DNA of 14,979 nucleotides from Planctomycetaceae bacterium (GTDB lineage Bacteria > Planctomycetota > Planctomycetia > Pirellulales > Thermoguttaceae), in assembly GCA_031278315.1 (NCBI GenBank), contig JAITKS010000394.1:1-14979 (forward strand). The letters are read 5' to 3'. The notes beneath the pieces are model-generated. The model did not search any database and was not told the origin of the DNA. It was given only the letters and a program-made list of their open reading frames with translations. The translations under genes and the position numbers were made by a program. Positions 1 through 6,608 of the stretch are shown here, piece by piece. Every line of letters starts with the position of its first letter. Position 1 is the stretch's first letter.

Positions 1-140
1 ATAAGCGTTTTAGAAGAGTTCCTTCTTTCATTGTGCGATCTTTAAATTCCTATACGGATTCCATTGCGTTGGATTCACTTTTTGAACTTGCATTGGATTG
101 CGAAAACCTAACAGAATTTGAACAGGCTCTTGCACATTGA
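1..140 (+). CDS. DUF4351-like C-terminal module, 5'-truncated by window edge
   Basis: Reading from position 3, an open frame of 45 codons runs to TGA at 138-140. It is nearly identical to the last 45 residues of the intact gene at 226-492, with shared blocks such as LNSYTD and DSLFELA and the ending QALAH. The start lies outside the window. The segment resembles the short helical DUF4351-type module found at the C-terminus of Rpn/PD-(D/E)XK transposase-like proteins (inference from sequence character). It is the first unit of a tandem array; whether it has a full-length N-terminal nuclease domain upstream cannot be seen. Confidence 0.6.
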   Translation, partial: KRFRRVPSFIVRSLNSYTDSIALDSLFELALDCENLTEFEQALAH

Positions 141-225
141 CAGCAAAATTTTATGAATCCAGTGTTTTCAATATTCAAATGAAATGTCAATACAATTTAT
201 TACAATATTAGAATAAGGAGAATAA

Positions 226-492
226 ATGTTTATATCAACATTAGAAAAAAAAATCATACAAGGAATACAATTAGGAATAAAAGAAGGCAAAAAAGAAGGA
301 ATAAAAGAAGGAATACAAAAAGGTAAAACTCAGGCTATTCTCAAAATACTTAATAAGCGTTTTAAAAGTGTTCCTGATTCCGTTGTGCAATCTTTAAATT
401 CCTATACGGATCTCATTGCGTTGGATTCACTTTTTGAACTTGCATTTGATTGCGAAAACCTAACAGAATTTAAACAGGCTCTTGCGCATTGA
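226..492 (+). CDS. Short coiled-coil plus DUF4351-like protein (88 aa)
   Basis: An 88-residue protein. Residues 1-32 form a repetitive lysine/glutamate/glycine stretch (repeated KEGIKEG-type units) that looks like the linker before the C-terminal domain of Rpn-type PD-(D/E)XK nuclease/transposase-like proteins. Residues 38-88 (ILKILNKRF ... ELAFDCENL) resemble the DUF4351 module. No nuclease domain is present, so this is only the tail of such a protein: either a stand-alone small gene or a decayed duplicate. The start is supported by AGGAG at 216-220, five bases before ATG. It is the middle unit of a 352-bp tandem duplication, with a truncated copy upstream and a decayed copy downstream. Function unknown. 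Confidence 0.6.
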   Translation: MFISTLEKKIIQGIQLGIKEGKKEGIKEGIQKGKTQAILKILNKRFKSVPDSVVQSLNSYTDLIALDSLFELAFDCENLTEFKQALAH

Positions 493-577
493 CAGCAAAA
501 TTTTATGAATACCGTGTTTTCAATATTCGAATGAAATGTCAATACAATTTATTACAATATTATAGAAAAGGAAAATA

Positions 578-706
578 ATGGTTTGATCAATTTGATCAAT
601 ATTGGAAGAATATACATTAAAAGAATTAATTCAAAGTAAAAAAATAGGTAATATATCAGTGAAAAATTTCATTGATATATTACCTAAATTACGAATATTT
701 TTTTAA
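578..706 (+). pseudogene. Decayed third copy of the DUF4351-like gene 5' end
   Basis: Exactly 352 bp after the ATG at 226 there is an ATG at 578 preceded by the same spacer sequence and an AAAGG-type RBS. The frame stops at once (ATG GTT TGA). In a shifted frame from 596 the translation SILEEYTLKELIQSKKIG resembles the start of the intact copy (STLEKKIIQGIQ). It continues to a TAA at 704-706 through a palindrome at 645-686 that has no counterpart in the intact gene. This suggests a duplicate disrupted by a frameshift and by insertion or replacement with a palindromic repeat. Confidence 0.45.
645..686. repeat. 42-bp near-perfect palindrome (ATATATCA family)
   Basis: The 14-bp arms TAGGTAATATATCA (645-658) and TGATATATTACCTA (673-686) are exact reverse complements. 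The inside (GTGAAAAATTTCAT) also pairs apart from one G-T position, so the whole block can form a long hairpin. The arm GGTAATATATCAGTGAAA recurs singly at 1431, 6391, 8421 and 13082. It may act as a bidirectional terminator for the convergent ends on either side, or be a miniature palindromic repeat. Confidence 0.8.
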
Positions 707-729
707 CATTTTTTGATTTTAAACTGCTC

Positions 730-1185
730 TCACTTTGTTTTTGATGTGTTTTTTGTATCAACTTTTATGTCTTTGTTACTGTAATCTGTTGGCGAAACAA
801 CTGCTCGCGTGATTAAGACAAAATTATTTCCGTTAAATTCAGTAAATACACCATCAATTTTCCACGTTCCTTGACTCGGTCTTTCTGCAATTGATTTTAA
901 TACTCGTTCAAGATTCAAATTTTCTAAACAAACATATCTATCATTATTTTCAACAGTATAAATCGTTGTTCTGTTTCCGGTTTGTCTGAAAAATACTCGT
1001 TTGTTTTGAAATGTAATTCCCTCGCGGATTCTTTTTTTAACAGATGATTTAATCGGCTCACCGGAATCTACAGGTTTTTCTTCCATTTGAGGATCCTGCG
1101 GCACAGGCGGACGTTGTCCCATAACAAATACACCAAAAAATAAAAAACAAAAAAACAAAAATACAAAAAATAATTTTCTAATCAT
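730..1185 (-). CDS. Secreted hypothetical protein with signal peptide (151 aa)
   Basis: Not a family I can name. Residues 1-22 form a classical signal peptide (MIRK followed by a phenylalanine-rich hydrophobic run ending VMG), with cleavage likely just before QRPPVPQ. A proline/charged linker follows (about 25-55). A compact C-terminal domain (about 60-133) has alternating beta-like segments and the phrase VCLENLNLERVLKSI, then WKIDGVFTEFNGNNFVLITRAVV. That arrangement resembles small C-terminal domains of planctomycete secreted proteins I have seen (weak inference). Probably periplasmic. No Shine-Dalgarno is visible before the start. It stands alone, converging on the DUF4351 array, with a 520-bp empty spacer behind it. 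Confidence 0.65.
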   Translation of the reverse strand: MIRKLFFVFLFFCFLFFGVFVMGQRPPVPQDPQMEEKPVDSGEPIKSSVKKRIREGITFQNKRVFFRQTGNRTTIYTVENNDRYVCLENLNLERVLKSIAERPSQGTWKIDGVFTEFNGNNFVLITRAVVSPTDYSNKDIKVDTKNTSKTK

Positions 1186-1707
1186 TTGCGTTTATATGTA
1201 GCAATTCAATTCAATTTTTGTAATATTTCAACAGTAATAAAATTGAAAAAAAATAAAAAGTAAAAATATATTATTAGTGAAATTCTCAGAAACACAGAAA
1301 ACATCGAAAGCAACACGGGAAAATTTCAAAAAGGGAAAAAATTATAATATAAACTGTATTTTAAACAAGTCTCTGTACTGTTCTATATGTTTTTTGATTT
1401 ATCAATCTTGATGTCATCTCTAAAATTTCAGTAATATATCAGTGGAATTTTTGTTTTTTTGAGATCACGAGATTTATCTAAAAAAATTTTCGTGTGTTTT
1501 GTGTTAAAAAAATTAAGAGTATATTACAAATTTCAAAATATTCTCTTTATTATATTTCATTTATTCTTATTTGACTTTCATCTATTGTGAAGTATCTTTG
1601 CAATACATTTGTGAAATTCAATAATTACTGTTTTTTAAACTACTCTTACTTTCTTACTTGAATTTTCACTATAAAAAGAAAGATTACAATAATTCCGATT
1701 TCACCGA
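1186..1707. other. 522-bp AT-rich spacer between divergent genes
   Basis: No supported coding frame on either strand. It lies between two divergently transcribed genes, so it should carry both promoters. Visible content: one copy of the GTAATATATCAGTGGAATTTTT motif at 1431-1452, cGTGT/ACACg words around 1492-1505 like those of the hairpin at 6490, and a possible sigma-70-like promoter at 1571-1598. Confidence 0.6.
1571..1598 (+). promoter_or_regulatory. Possible sigma-70-type promoter for the 1708 gene
   Basis: TTGACT at 1571-1576 and TATCTT at 1593-1598 are separated by 16 bp, about 110 bp before the next gene. In DNA this AT-rich such matches occur by chance, so this is only a candidate. 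Confidence 0.25.
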
Positions 1708-2559
1708 ATGTTCTTCCTAAATTTAGTTTTTAGAAATTCAACGAAAACAATCAACCCAACACTTATTATGAGATATAATACCGGAACGATTATTTCATTT
1801 ACTCTTTTATTAGCAGCATTGCTAATAAATATTTGGCAATATCCGCAAGTTCAAGAAATGTTAGATAAGGAATTACAAGTAAATTTAATTCTGCCGATAT
1901 TATCATATAAATTAGATAATTCGGCTCAATACAACGAATTTGATAAATCTGAAGAATCAGATTACTCCGAAGAATCAGAAAATTATCAAAATGAATTACC
2001 TAATTCAATTGATAAACCAACATCTAATCAGACTCGTCCGCCGTTATCAATTCCAACAATAATAGTTCCTTCGCTTACACCGCCGCAATTTCAAGTTAAA
2101 GATATTCCGGCAGAACCGATTAACAATAATTCTAATTCTACGCAATTAGAAAAAAAATCGAATGAATCATCAACAAAAGAAAAATTGCCCGAAGTAAATT
2201 TTATTCAACAAGAAAATTTATCTCAAGATATATCGTTACAAAAAATATTACCCGATAAAAATTTAATTGGTGTAACATCTTCGAATAATGTTAATTCACA
2301 TTACAAAATTGATTTACCGTCTGATTCTGCAGCTATTTCTGCGGCAGCTGATTTACCTAAATCTAGCTATGCAAATAAATATGTTTTAGCTCAATCTGGT
2401 CAAGATAAACCTTTAACAATAAATCCGGCTAAAGATAAAAAACCAATTACAACAATTATCAATCCTCCGACTGTGCCGCAACTCAAGCCAAACATAATTC
2501 CCAGCCGGTTAATCAACACAATCGATACGACTCTGGAACGACCAATAATTTATGAGTAA
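1708..2559 (+). CDS. Membrane-anchored low-complexity hypothetical protein (283 aa)
   Basis: Unrecognised. One hydrophobic segment at residues about 26-43 (TIISFTLLLAALLINIW) would anchor the protein in the inner membrane. The rest is predicted disordered: rich in Asn, Ser, Pro, Lys and Glu, with an acidic patch (YSEESE) near residue 90 and many Pro-rich stretches (PPLSIPTIIVPSLTPP). No cysteines or catalytic motifs are seen. The first ATG is at 1708, but the ATG at 1768 (MRYNTGTIISF) would place the hydrophobic segment at the very N-terminus as a cleaner signal anchor; neither has a Shine-Dalgarno. Low-complexity anchored proteins like this are frequent in planctomycetes. Function cannot be inferred. 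It converges on the DUF1570 gene. Confidence 0.6.
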   Translation: MFFLNLVFRNSTKTINPTLIMRYNTGTIISFTLLLAALLINIWQYPQVQEMLDKELQVNLILPILSYKLDNSAQYNEFDKSEESDYSEESENYQNELPNSIDKPTSNQTRPPLSIPTIIVPSLTPPQFQVKDIPAEPINNNSNSTQLEKKSNESSTKEKLPEVNFIQQENLSQDISLQKILPDKNLIGVTSSNNVNSHYKIDLPSDSAAISAAADLPKSSYANKYVLAQSGQDKPLTINPAKDKKPITTIINPPTVPQLKPNIIPSRLINTIDTTLERPIIYE

Positions 2560-2604
2560 ACATTTGTAATTACTTTTTTTGCAATTACCTGTTTTGTAAT
2601 AATA

Positions 2605-2617
2605 TTTTTTGTAACGA
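2605..2617 (+). repeat. GTAACGA-type interspersed motif copy
   Basis: TTTTTTGTAACGA, a short form of the motif that recurs at 2765, 8624, 10051, 10136 and 11300. Confidence 0.4.
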
Positions 2618-2764
2618 TATATTTTTGTTAGTTTGTCATAAATGAAAATTACATAATCACAGATTACATTGAGTTCTATACTATTCATACTTGGAAATTT
2701 GGTATTTGTTTTAATACAAAATCCGCCCTGAAGGGGGCAATAGTTTTATGTGTGAATGGTCATC

Positions 2765-2784
2765 TTTTTCGTTACAAAAAATAA
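2765..2784 (-). repeat. GTAACGAAAAA-type interspersed motif copy
   Basis: TTTTTCGTTACAAAAAATAA, identical over the core to the copy at 8624-8648 and the reverse complement of the copy before the nifD-like gene. It lies in the 254-bp spacer between convergent genes. That spacer also holds a weak hairpin, GCCC..GGGC, near 2725-2738 that might help termination. Confidence 0.55.
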
Positions 2785-2813
2785 AACCGAATTTTAAATG
2801 ACAATGAGTATAG

Positions 2814-3959
2814 TTATAATTTCTTTATGAAGTTGCCGCAATCTTTGTATAATTTTTCCCAGTTATTACCGAAACATTCTTCAAATTCTTTTATACGGAT
2901 TTCTTTTGAGTCGTCAGCTTGCGGGTCTTTTTTTGCTAATTTATTTAAGTATTTACAAAATTGTGTTCCTTTTGTTTTCGCTAAGAAGTACGTTATTCCC
3001 CACGCCATTGCATAATTGTCAACTACGGTATTCGGATCACGTAATAGGTTGTCGTCTTTTATCATTTTCTGAATAGGATCAATAGGCATTTTTTGGAAAT
3101 ATTTTCGCAGGTCATTCAATCTTTTTTCATTAACTTTTGGCGTTGGATCCCATCCGAGTCTATCTTTTTTGTCCGGCATTTCGTGAAATAGTGCAATACC
3201 TTCCGCAACCCATAACGGATACGGTGCGAAACGTTGTTGCATTCCATTATTCATACTCACTTGATGTGTTGCTTCATGTACTACAGTTGCAATATTGACA
3301 AACGCTTCCGGTTGACGTAAATATTGACTTATCGGCAACGTTTCCGCTTTTTTACCGCCGTTCCGAATCGACTCGAAACCAGCTAAATCACAAAGCACGA
3401 CCCGATTCGTCAACTTGTTATAATACGCCAAAATATTACGCGATAACGTCAATCCTTCTGCTTCCGCATGTTTGAAAAAATCATTACGGTTAGAATAAAT
3501 AATTGCGACAAGCGGAAACTCCGGCTCCGTTAATTTTAATCCGCGATTGCTCCAATATGATTTGACACCATAATACACACGCTCAAGAAGTTGCGAATAC
3601 CAATTTGCAAAACCCCGCGACGTCGTATAAACAATCAAGAAATGAGATCTCTCTTTCTCCATTATTCTATATCCGGATTCACGCGGAAATTCACACTCTA
3701 AACGCTCGATATGCTCACGTATCGAATACACACTAAACGGTAAATCATCTGAACTGCGTTTAATCATGTCATCCGGCGTAATCACAAAATATTGACCATC
3801 CCGCGCCTTAAAAACAAGACCGTCTTGAGCCTCAATCAATACTTCGCCCGATTCATTACGAACTATACCGCCATGCTTAAACTCGATATATTCAAGTCCA
3901 AACGAAATATCAAAACAAAAAAATATCAAAATAAAAATAAAAAAATTACGAAAATTCAT
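2814..3959 (-). CDS. DUF1570-type secreted putative metallopeptidase (381 aa)
   Basis: Residues 1-21 (MNFRNFFIFILIFFCFDISFG) form a signal peptide, which is why I start at the ATG at 3959 instead of an in-frame ATG at 3995; the longer form would put 12 charged/polar residues ahead of it. A small N-terminal segment (about 22-80) precedes a central region with HFLIVYTTSRGFANW, VYYGVKSYW and PLVAIIYSNRNDF, typical of DUF1570 proteins common in planctomycetes. The zinc motif HEATH lies at residues 228-232, followed by WVAEGIALFHE with a glutamate at 253 as the likely third ligand, a gluzincin-like arrangement. It is probably periplasmic or surface-located; the substrate is unknown and activity is inferred only from the motif. 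No neighbour suggests a pathway. Confidence 0.75.
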   Translation of the reverse strand: MNFRNFFIFILIFFCFDISFGLEYIEFKHGGIVRNESGEVLIEAQDGLVFKARDGQYFVITPDDMIKRSSDDLPFSVYSIREHIERLECEFPRESGYRIMEKERSHFLIVYTTSRGFANWYSQLLERVYYGVKSYWSNRGLKLTEPEFPLVAIIYSNRNDFFKHAEAEGLTLSRNILAYYNKLTNRVVLCDLAGFESIRNGGKKAETLPISQYLRQPEAFVNIATVVHEATHQVSMNNGMQQRFAPYPLWVAEGIALFHEMPDKKDRLGWDPTPKVNEKRLNDLRKYFQKMPIDPIQKMIKDDNLLRDPNTVVDNYAMAWGITYFLAKTKGTQFCKYLNKLAKKDPQADDSKEIRIKEFEECFGNNWEKLYKDCGNFIKKL

Positions 3960-4401
3960 CTTGGCACACTTTGAAAAAATTGTTACTATCCGCATTCGAT
4001 CAGCATTCAGCTAGAATTGGGATTCTAAATAAATATAGTTTTTAAGGACAAATAATATTTTTAGTGAAATAAATGAAATAATATTTTTAGTGAAATTTTT
4101 TAGTGAAATTTTTAACGTATCAGTCAACGTTGCCAATCCGCCAAGTACGAATCAGCAAAAATATGTAAATCAACAAGACATTGTGAACTCGTTATCGTCT
4201 ATATTTTGATTTATGATTTCGTATTAACTAAAATATAAACGCCGTATTATGAATTTCAACGATACAATAAATATATTCATTAAAACTTGCTGCACGAAAC
4301 GTAAACGGACAGCTCAAATCGAAAATTCAAAATAGAACCGCTTAAAATTCCGCTTAAAATTCAACAAACCAAAAATAACTAATTTAAAATTTAATAACAA
4401 T
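3960..4401. other. 442-bp spacer with direct repeats and a small orphan frame
   Basis: This lies between divergent genes. An exact 20-bp direct repeat starting AATAATATTTTTAGTGAAAT occurs at 4051-4070 and 4078-4097, followed by another TTTTTAGTGAAATTTTT copy. Downstream, a frame open to TGA at 4207-4209 (possible GTG at 4090) encodes VSVNVANPPSTNQQKYVNQQ-like sequence. Its composition looks protein-like but it has no RBS or known motif; it may be a gene remnant. Confidence 0.5.
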
Positions 4402-5175
4402 ATGCAAAAAAAATCACTTTTGAAAAGTACCGGCATCATAATTTCGATTACAACTGCAATTTTGATTACGCTGATAACTTCATCATGCCGCAGTACCGAT
4501 ATTGAGTTTCTTGCTAAAACGTCAATAATTCCGGCATACAGCGATAAGATACCCGGTCTCGATTCGCCTCACGATAGACGTAATTTAATCCGCGAAAAAG
4601 GAATCGAAGGTGCAAAGAAAAATACTCCCGAAGAAGAACGTGAAATTCTTTTTGCACAATTATTAGAAGAATACAGCACATCACCCGACCCAAACATGAG
4701 ACGCGAAGCCGTCGACGCAATGGCTAACATTCCTTATCCTAATAAAGAAAAAATTATGCTCGAAATTCTCAAAGATGACAACATATTGATCAGAATTTCC
4801 GCTATTGAATCACTGGGCAAAATTTATAATGGTGAAAAAGAAAATATCGCCGACAAACTAATCAATCAAATCTACACCGATTCCGATAAAGATGTACGTA
4901 TTGCCGCTATACGTCAACTTGGCAAAAAAATAAATGACTCGCAGCTAAACAAAAAAATAACGCTGGCTCTCGGCAAATTACTGCACGATAAAATTCTAGC
5001 GATAAGATACGAAACAATGGAATCGCTCGGAAAAATAAGCGGAAAAGATTACGGAAAAGATATAAATCGATGGATAAAATATATCCAAAACATAGATGGT
5101 GAAAGTACAGAATTACCCAAAGAAAGAACATGGATAGAAAAATTACCAACAATTCACCTGCCTATATTGAGATAA
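4402..5175 (+). CDS. HEAT-repeat lipoprotein (257 aa)
   Basis: The N-terminus is a signal peptide (KK at 3-4, hydrophobic run 11-25) ending in TSSC, with Cys29 as the probable lipidated residue, although Thr at -3 makes the lipobox imperfect. From about residue 75 the protein is built of paired helices of the HEAT/PBS-lyase type: NMRREAVDAMANI (about 97-109), ILIRISAIESLGKI, DVRIAAIRQLGKK and LAIRYETMESLGKI, each about 35-40 residues apart. Such repeats are protein-interaction scaffolds. Location is probably outer-membrane or periplasmic, membrane-tethered. No Shine-Dalgarno is present; the leader is A/T-rich and probably unstructured. HEAT-repeat lipoproteins are common in planctomycetes, usually without known function. 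Confidence 0.7.
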   Translation: MQKKSLLKSTGIIISITTAILITLITSSCRSTDIEFLAKTSIIPAYSDKIPGLDSPHDRRNLIREKGIEGAKKNTPEEEREILFAQLLEEYSTSPDPNMRREAVDAMANIPYPNKEKIMLEILKDDNILIRISAIESLGKIYNGEKENIADKLINQIYTDSDKDVRIAAIRQLGKKINDSQLNKKITLALGKLLHDKILAIRYETMESLGKISGKDYGKDINRWIKYIQNIDGESTELPKERTWIEKLPTIHLPILR

Positions 5176-5472
5176 AATAATCGGCAATACCGTATGCAAT
5201 TATTACAACGGGGGACTTGCGTTTTATACTAAATCGTTTAAAACTATCCGCCTTTGAATAAATTCAAGTCTTGATCAAACATTATAATCAACGCGGTATC
5301 AAGTCTTGTTTTTTGACTTGGCGGTATGAAAAATTTATCGCTAACTTTTAACGTATTTTCGTGCAATTACAGTTAATGAAATCATTACACGAAATATTAC
5401 TAACAAATTTAACAAATTAACAATTCAACCAAATTACCAATTTAACAATTTAACAAATTCAATAAACTTAAA
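5176..5472. other. 297-bp spacer, no gene seen
   Basis: No supported coding frame. A small inverted repeat, CAAGTC (5300-5305) and GACTTG (5315-5320), sits in the middle without a following T-run. The last 75 bp before the next gene consist of degenerate AACAAATTTAACAAATTAACAAT-type repeats with no Shine-Dalgarno, probably an unstructured leader. Confidence 0.5.
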
Positions 5473-6369
5473 ATGAATAGTAACCATAATCAAAACGACT
5501 TAAAAAACTTTCTTGTCAACCAATATGAAGATTGGATTTATCCGAATCGCAAGGTACTTATTTTCCTTGTTTCTTTTGTGTTAATTATATTAGCCGTGTT
5601 ATTTTTTGTTTCACGATCTAATGTTGATGTCAAGGCGAAGACGTGGGAGCAATTTTTCAAGGTACTTGATTCACCTGATCCAGTCAAACCGCTTGAGAGT
5701 TTTGCTGGGATAAAAGATGGATTTTTTGAATATCAAGCGGCGATAACGGCGGGTCAATTGTTGTTAGCGCAGGCTTGTGACACGGGTTTTTCGGACAAAT
5801 CACAAGCGGCGGAAAAACTTGAAAAGGCTCTTACATTATTTGAAAATGTATATGACAAGAGAAAGGTAAATGTTAAATTTAAGCGTCAAGCGGCTCTTGG
5901 AATTGCGCAAGTTCATGAAGCGATGGCGAGTGTCCGTGCTGGTTCAAACGAATTGGAAATAGCAATTGCGGATTACAAAAAAATTATAGAACTGTGGCAA
6001 GGCGAATATGAAGCCAAAATTGCTGAATCTCAATTAGCATTACTTACTCGTGACGATACAAAAAAATTCTACGACCGATATGCAACAGCCAATGCCGACC
6101 GTGTACCCAATCCAGACGAATTCAATGTTGAAATCAATAAAAATGATCCTTTATTGCCAAGTCCAAACAGTTTAATTCCCGACGTTTTTTTCAAAAATTC
6201 CGCACCAGAAAAACCAAAAGACGAACCAACAGAAAAATCTGAAATAAAACCAACAGAAACACCAAAAGACGAATCAACAGAAAAATCTGAAATAAAACCA
6301 ACAGAAAAACCAAAAGATGAATCAACAGAAAAACCAAAAGATGAACCAACAGAAAAACCAAAAGATTAA
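5473..6369 (+). CDS. Membrane-anchored TPR-like protein with repetitive tail (298 aa)
   Basis: Residues 28-47 (VLIFLVSFVLIILAVLFFVS) form a transmembrane anchor after a short cytoplasmic N-terminus, so the remainder is expected in the periplasm. Residues about 55-200 are helical with tetratricopeptide-like character: FEYQAAITAGQLLLAQAC, AAEKLEKALTLFENVYD, ALGIAQVHEAMASV, and IAIADYKKIIELW. The overall plan (short N-tail, one TM, TPR-like region) is like YfgM/BamD-type periplasmic scaffold proteins, but I do not claim orthology. Residues 246-298 are an imperfect repeat of EKPKDEPTE / KSEIKPTE units, encoded by a DNA repeat. No Shine-Dalgarno is seen. Likely a protein-interaction or assembly role; substrate unknown. 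Confidence 0.65.
   Translation: MNSNHNQNDLKNFLVNQYEDWIYPNRKVLIFLVSFVLIILAVLFFVSRSNVDVKAKTWEQFFKVLDSPDPVKPLESFAGIKDGFFEYQAAITAGQLLLAQACDTGFSDKSQAAEKLEKALTLFENVYDKRKVNVKFKRQAALGIAQVHEAMASVRAGSNELEIAIADYKKIIELWQGEYEAKIAESQLALLTRDDTKKFYDRYATANADRVPNPDEFNVEINKNDPLLPSPNSLIPDVFFKNSAPEKPKDEPTEKSEIKPTETPKDESTEKSEIKPTEKPKDESTEKPKDEPTEKPKD
6208..6366 (+). repeat. In-frame minisatellite encoding EKPKDEPTE-type tail
   Basis: Imperfect tandem units such as CCAAAAGACGAACCAACAGA and GAAATAAAACCAACAGAAA keep the reading frame. The terminal units are shortened. Length variation between strains would be expected from slippage. Confidence 0.75.
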
Positions 6370-6390
6370 TTTCTAGAAATTCAATTTTAT

Positions 6391-6410
6391 GTAATATAGT
6401 CAGTGGTGAA
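6391..6410 (+). repeat. GTAATATatCAGTG-family motif copy
   Basis: GTAATATAGTCAGTGGTGAA, just downstream of the TPR-like gene. It is a diverged copy of the motif also found at 645, 1431, 8421 and 13082. Confidence 0.45.
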
Positions 6411-6489
6411 AAAAATTTTTTTGTAACGTTCTATTTTGACATTTTTGTTTTAAGTTTTTAAAACACGAAACACACGAAATTACACAGAG

Positions 6490-6536
6490 AACACGAAAAT
6501 CATATACAACCCCTTTTCGTGATTTTCGTGTTTTTT
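6490..6536. terminator. Hairpin with 13-bp stem and T-run between convergent genes
   Basis: AACACGAAAATCA (6490-6502) and TGATTTTCGTGTT (6520-6532) are exact reverse complements around a 17-nt loop, followed by TTTTTT at 6531-6536. It sits between the ends of two convergent genes, so a bidirectional terminator role is reasonable. The ACACGAAA words also extend outside the stem (6463-6480, 6537-6545), and such words recur in the 1490 and 8260 regions, so it may equally be a member of a palindromic repeat family. Confidence 0.5.
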
Positions 6537-6608
6537 CGTGTTAAGAAAAGTATCTTTATTTTAGAGATTTGGAATTTATGATTTAAGATTTTACTTGAAG
6601 ATTTAATT

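Larger units (their letters stand above)
1..580 (+). repeat. Tandem direct repeat, 352-bp period
   Basis: Bases 1 to about 209 and 353 to about 561 align without gaps at an offset of 352, with scattered substitutions (for example CCAGTG versus ACCGTG in the spacer). The repeat covers the end of the DUF4351-like gene and the whole spacer after it, up to the next ATG (226 and 578). The array extends beyond the left edge of the window. Confidence 0.85.

Noticed and set aside
2720..2745. GCCC-tgaag-GGGGC hairpin as a terminator
   Set aside because: The stem is only 4-5 bp and not followed by a proper T-run; too weak for a feature.
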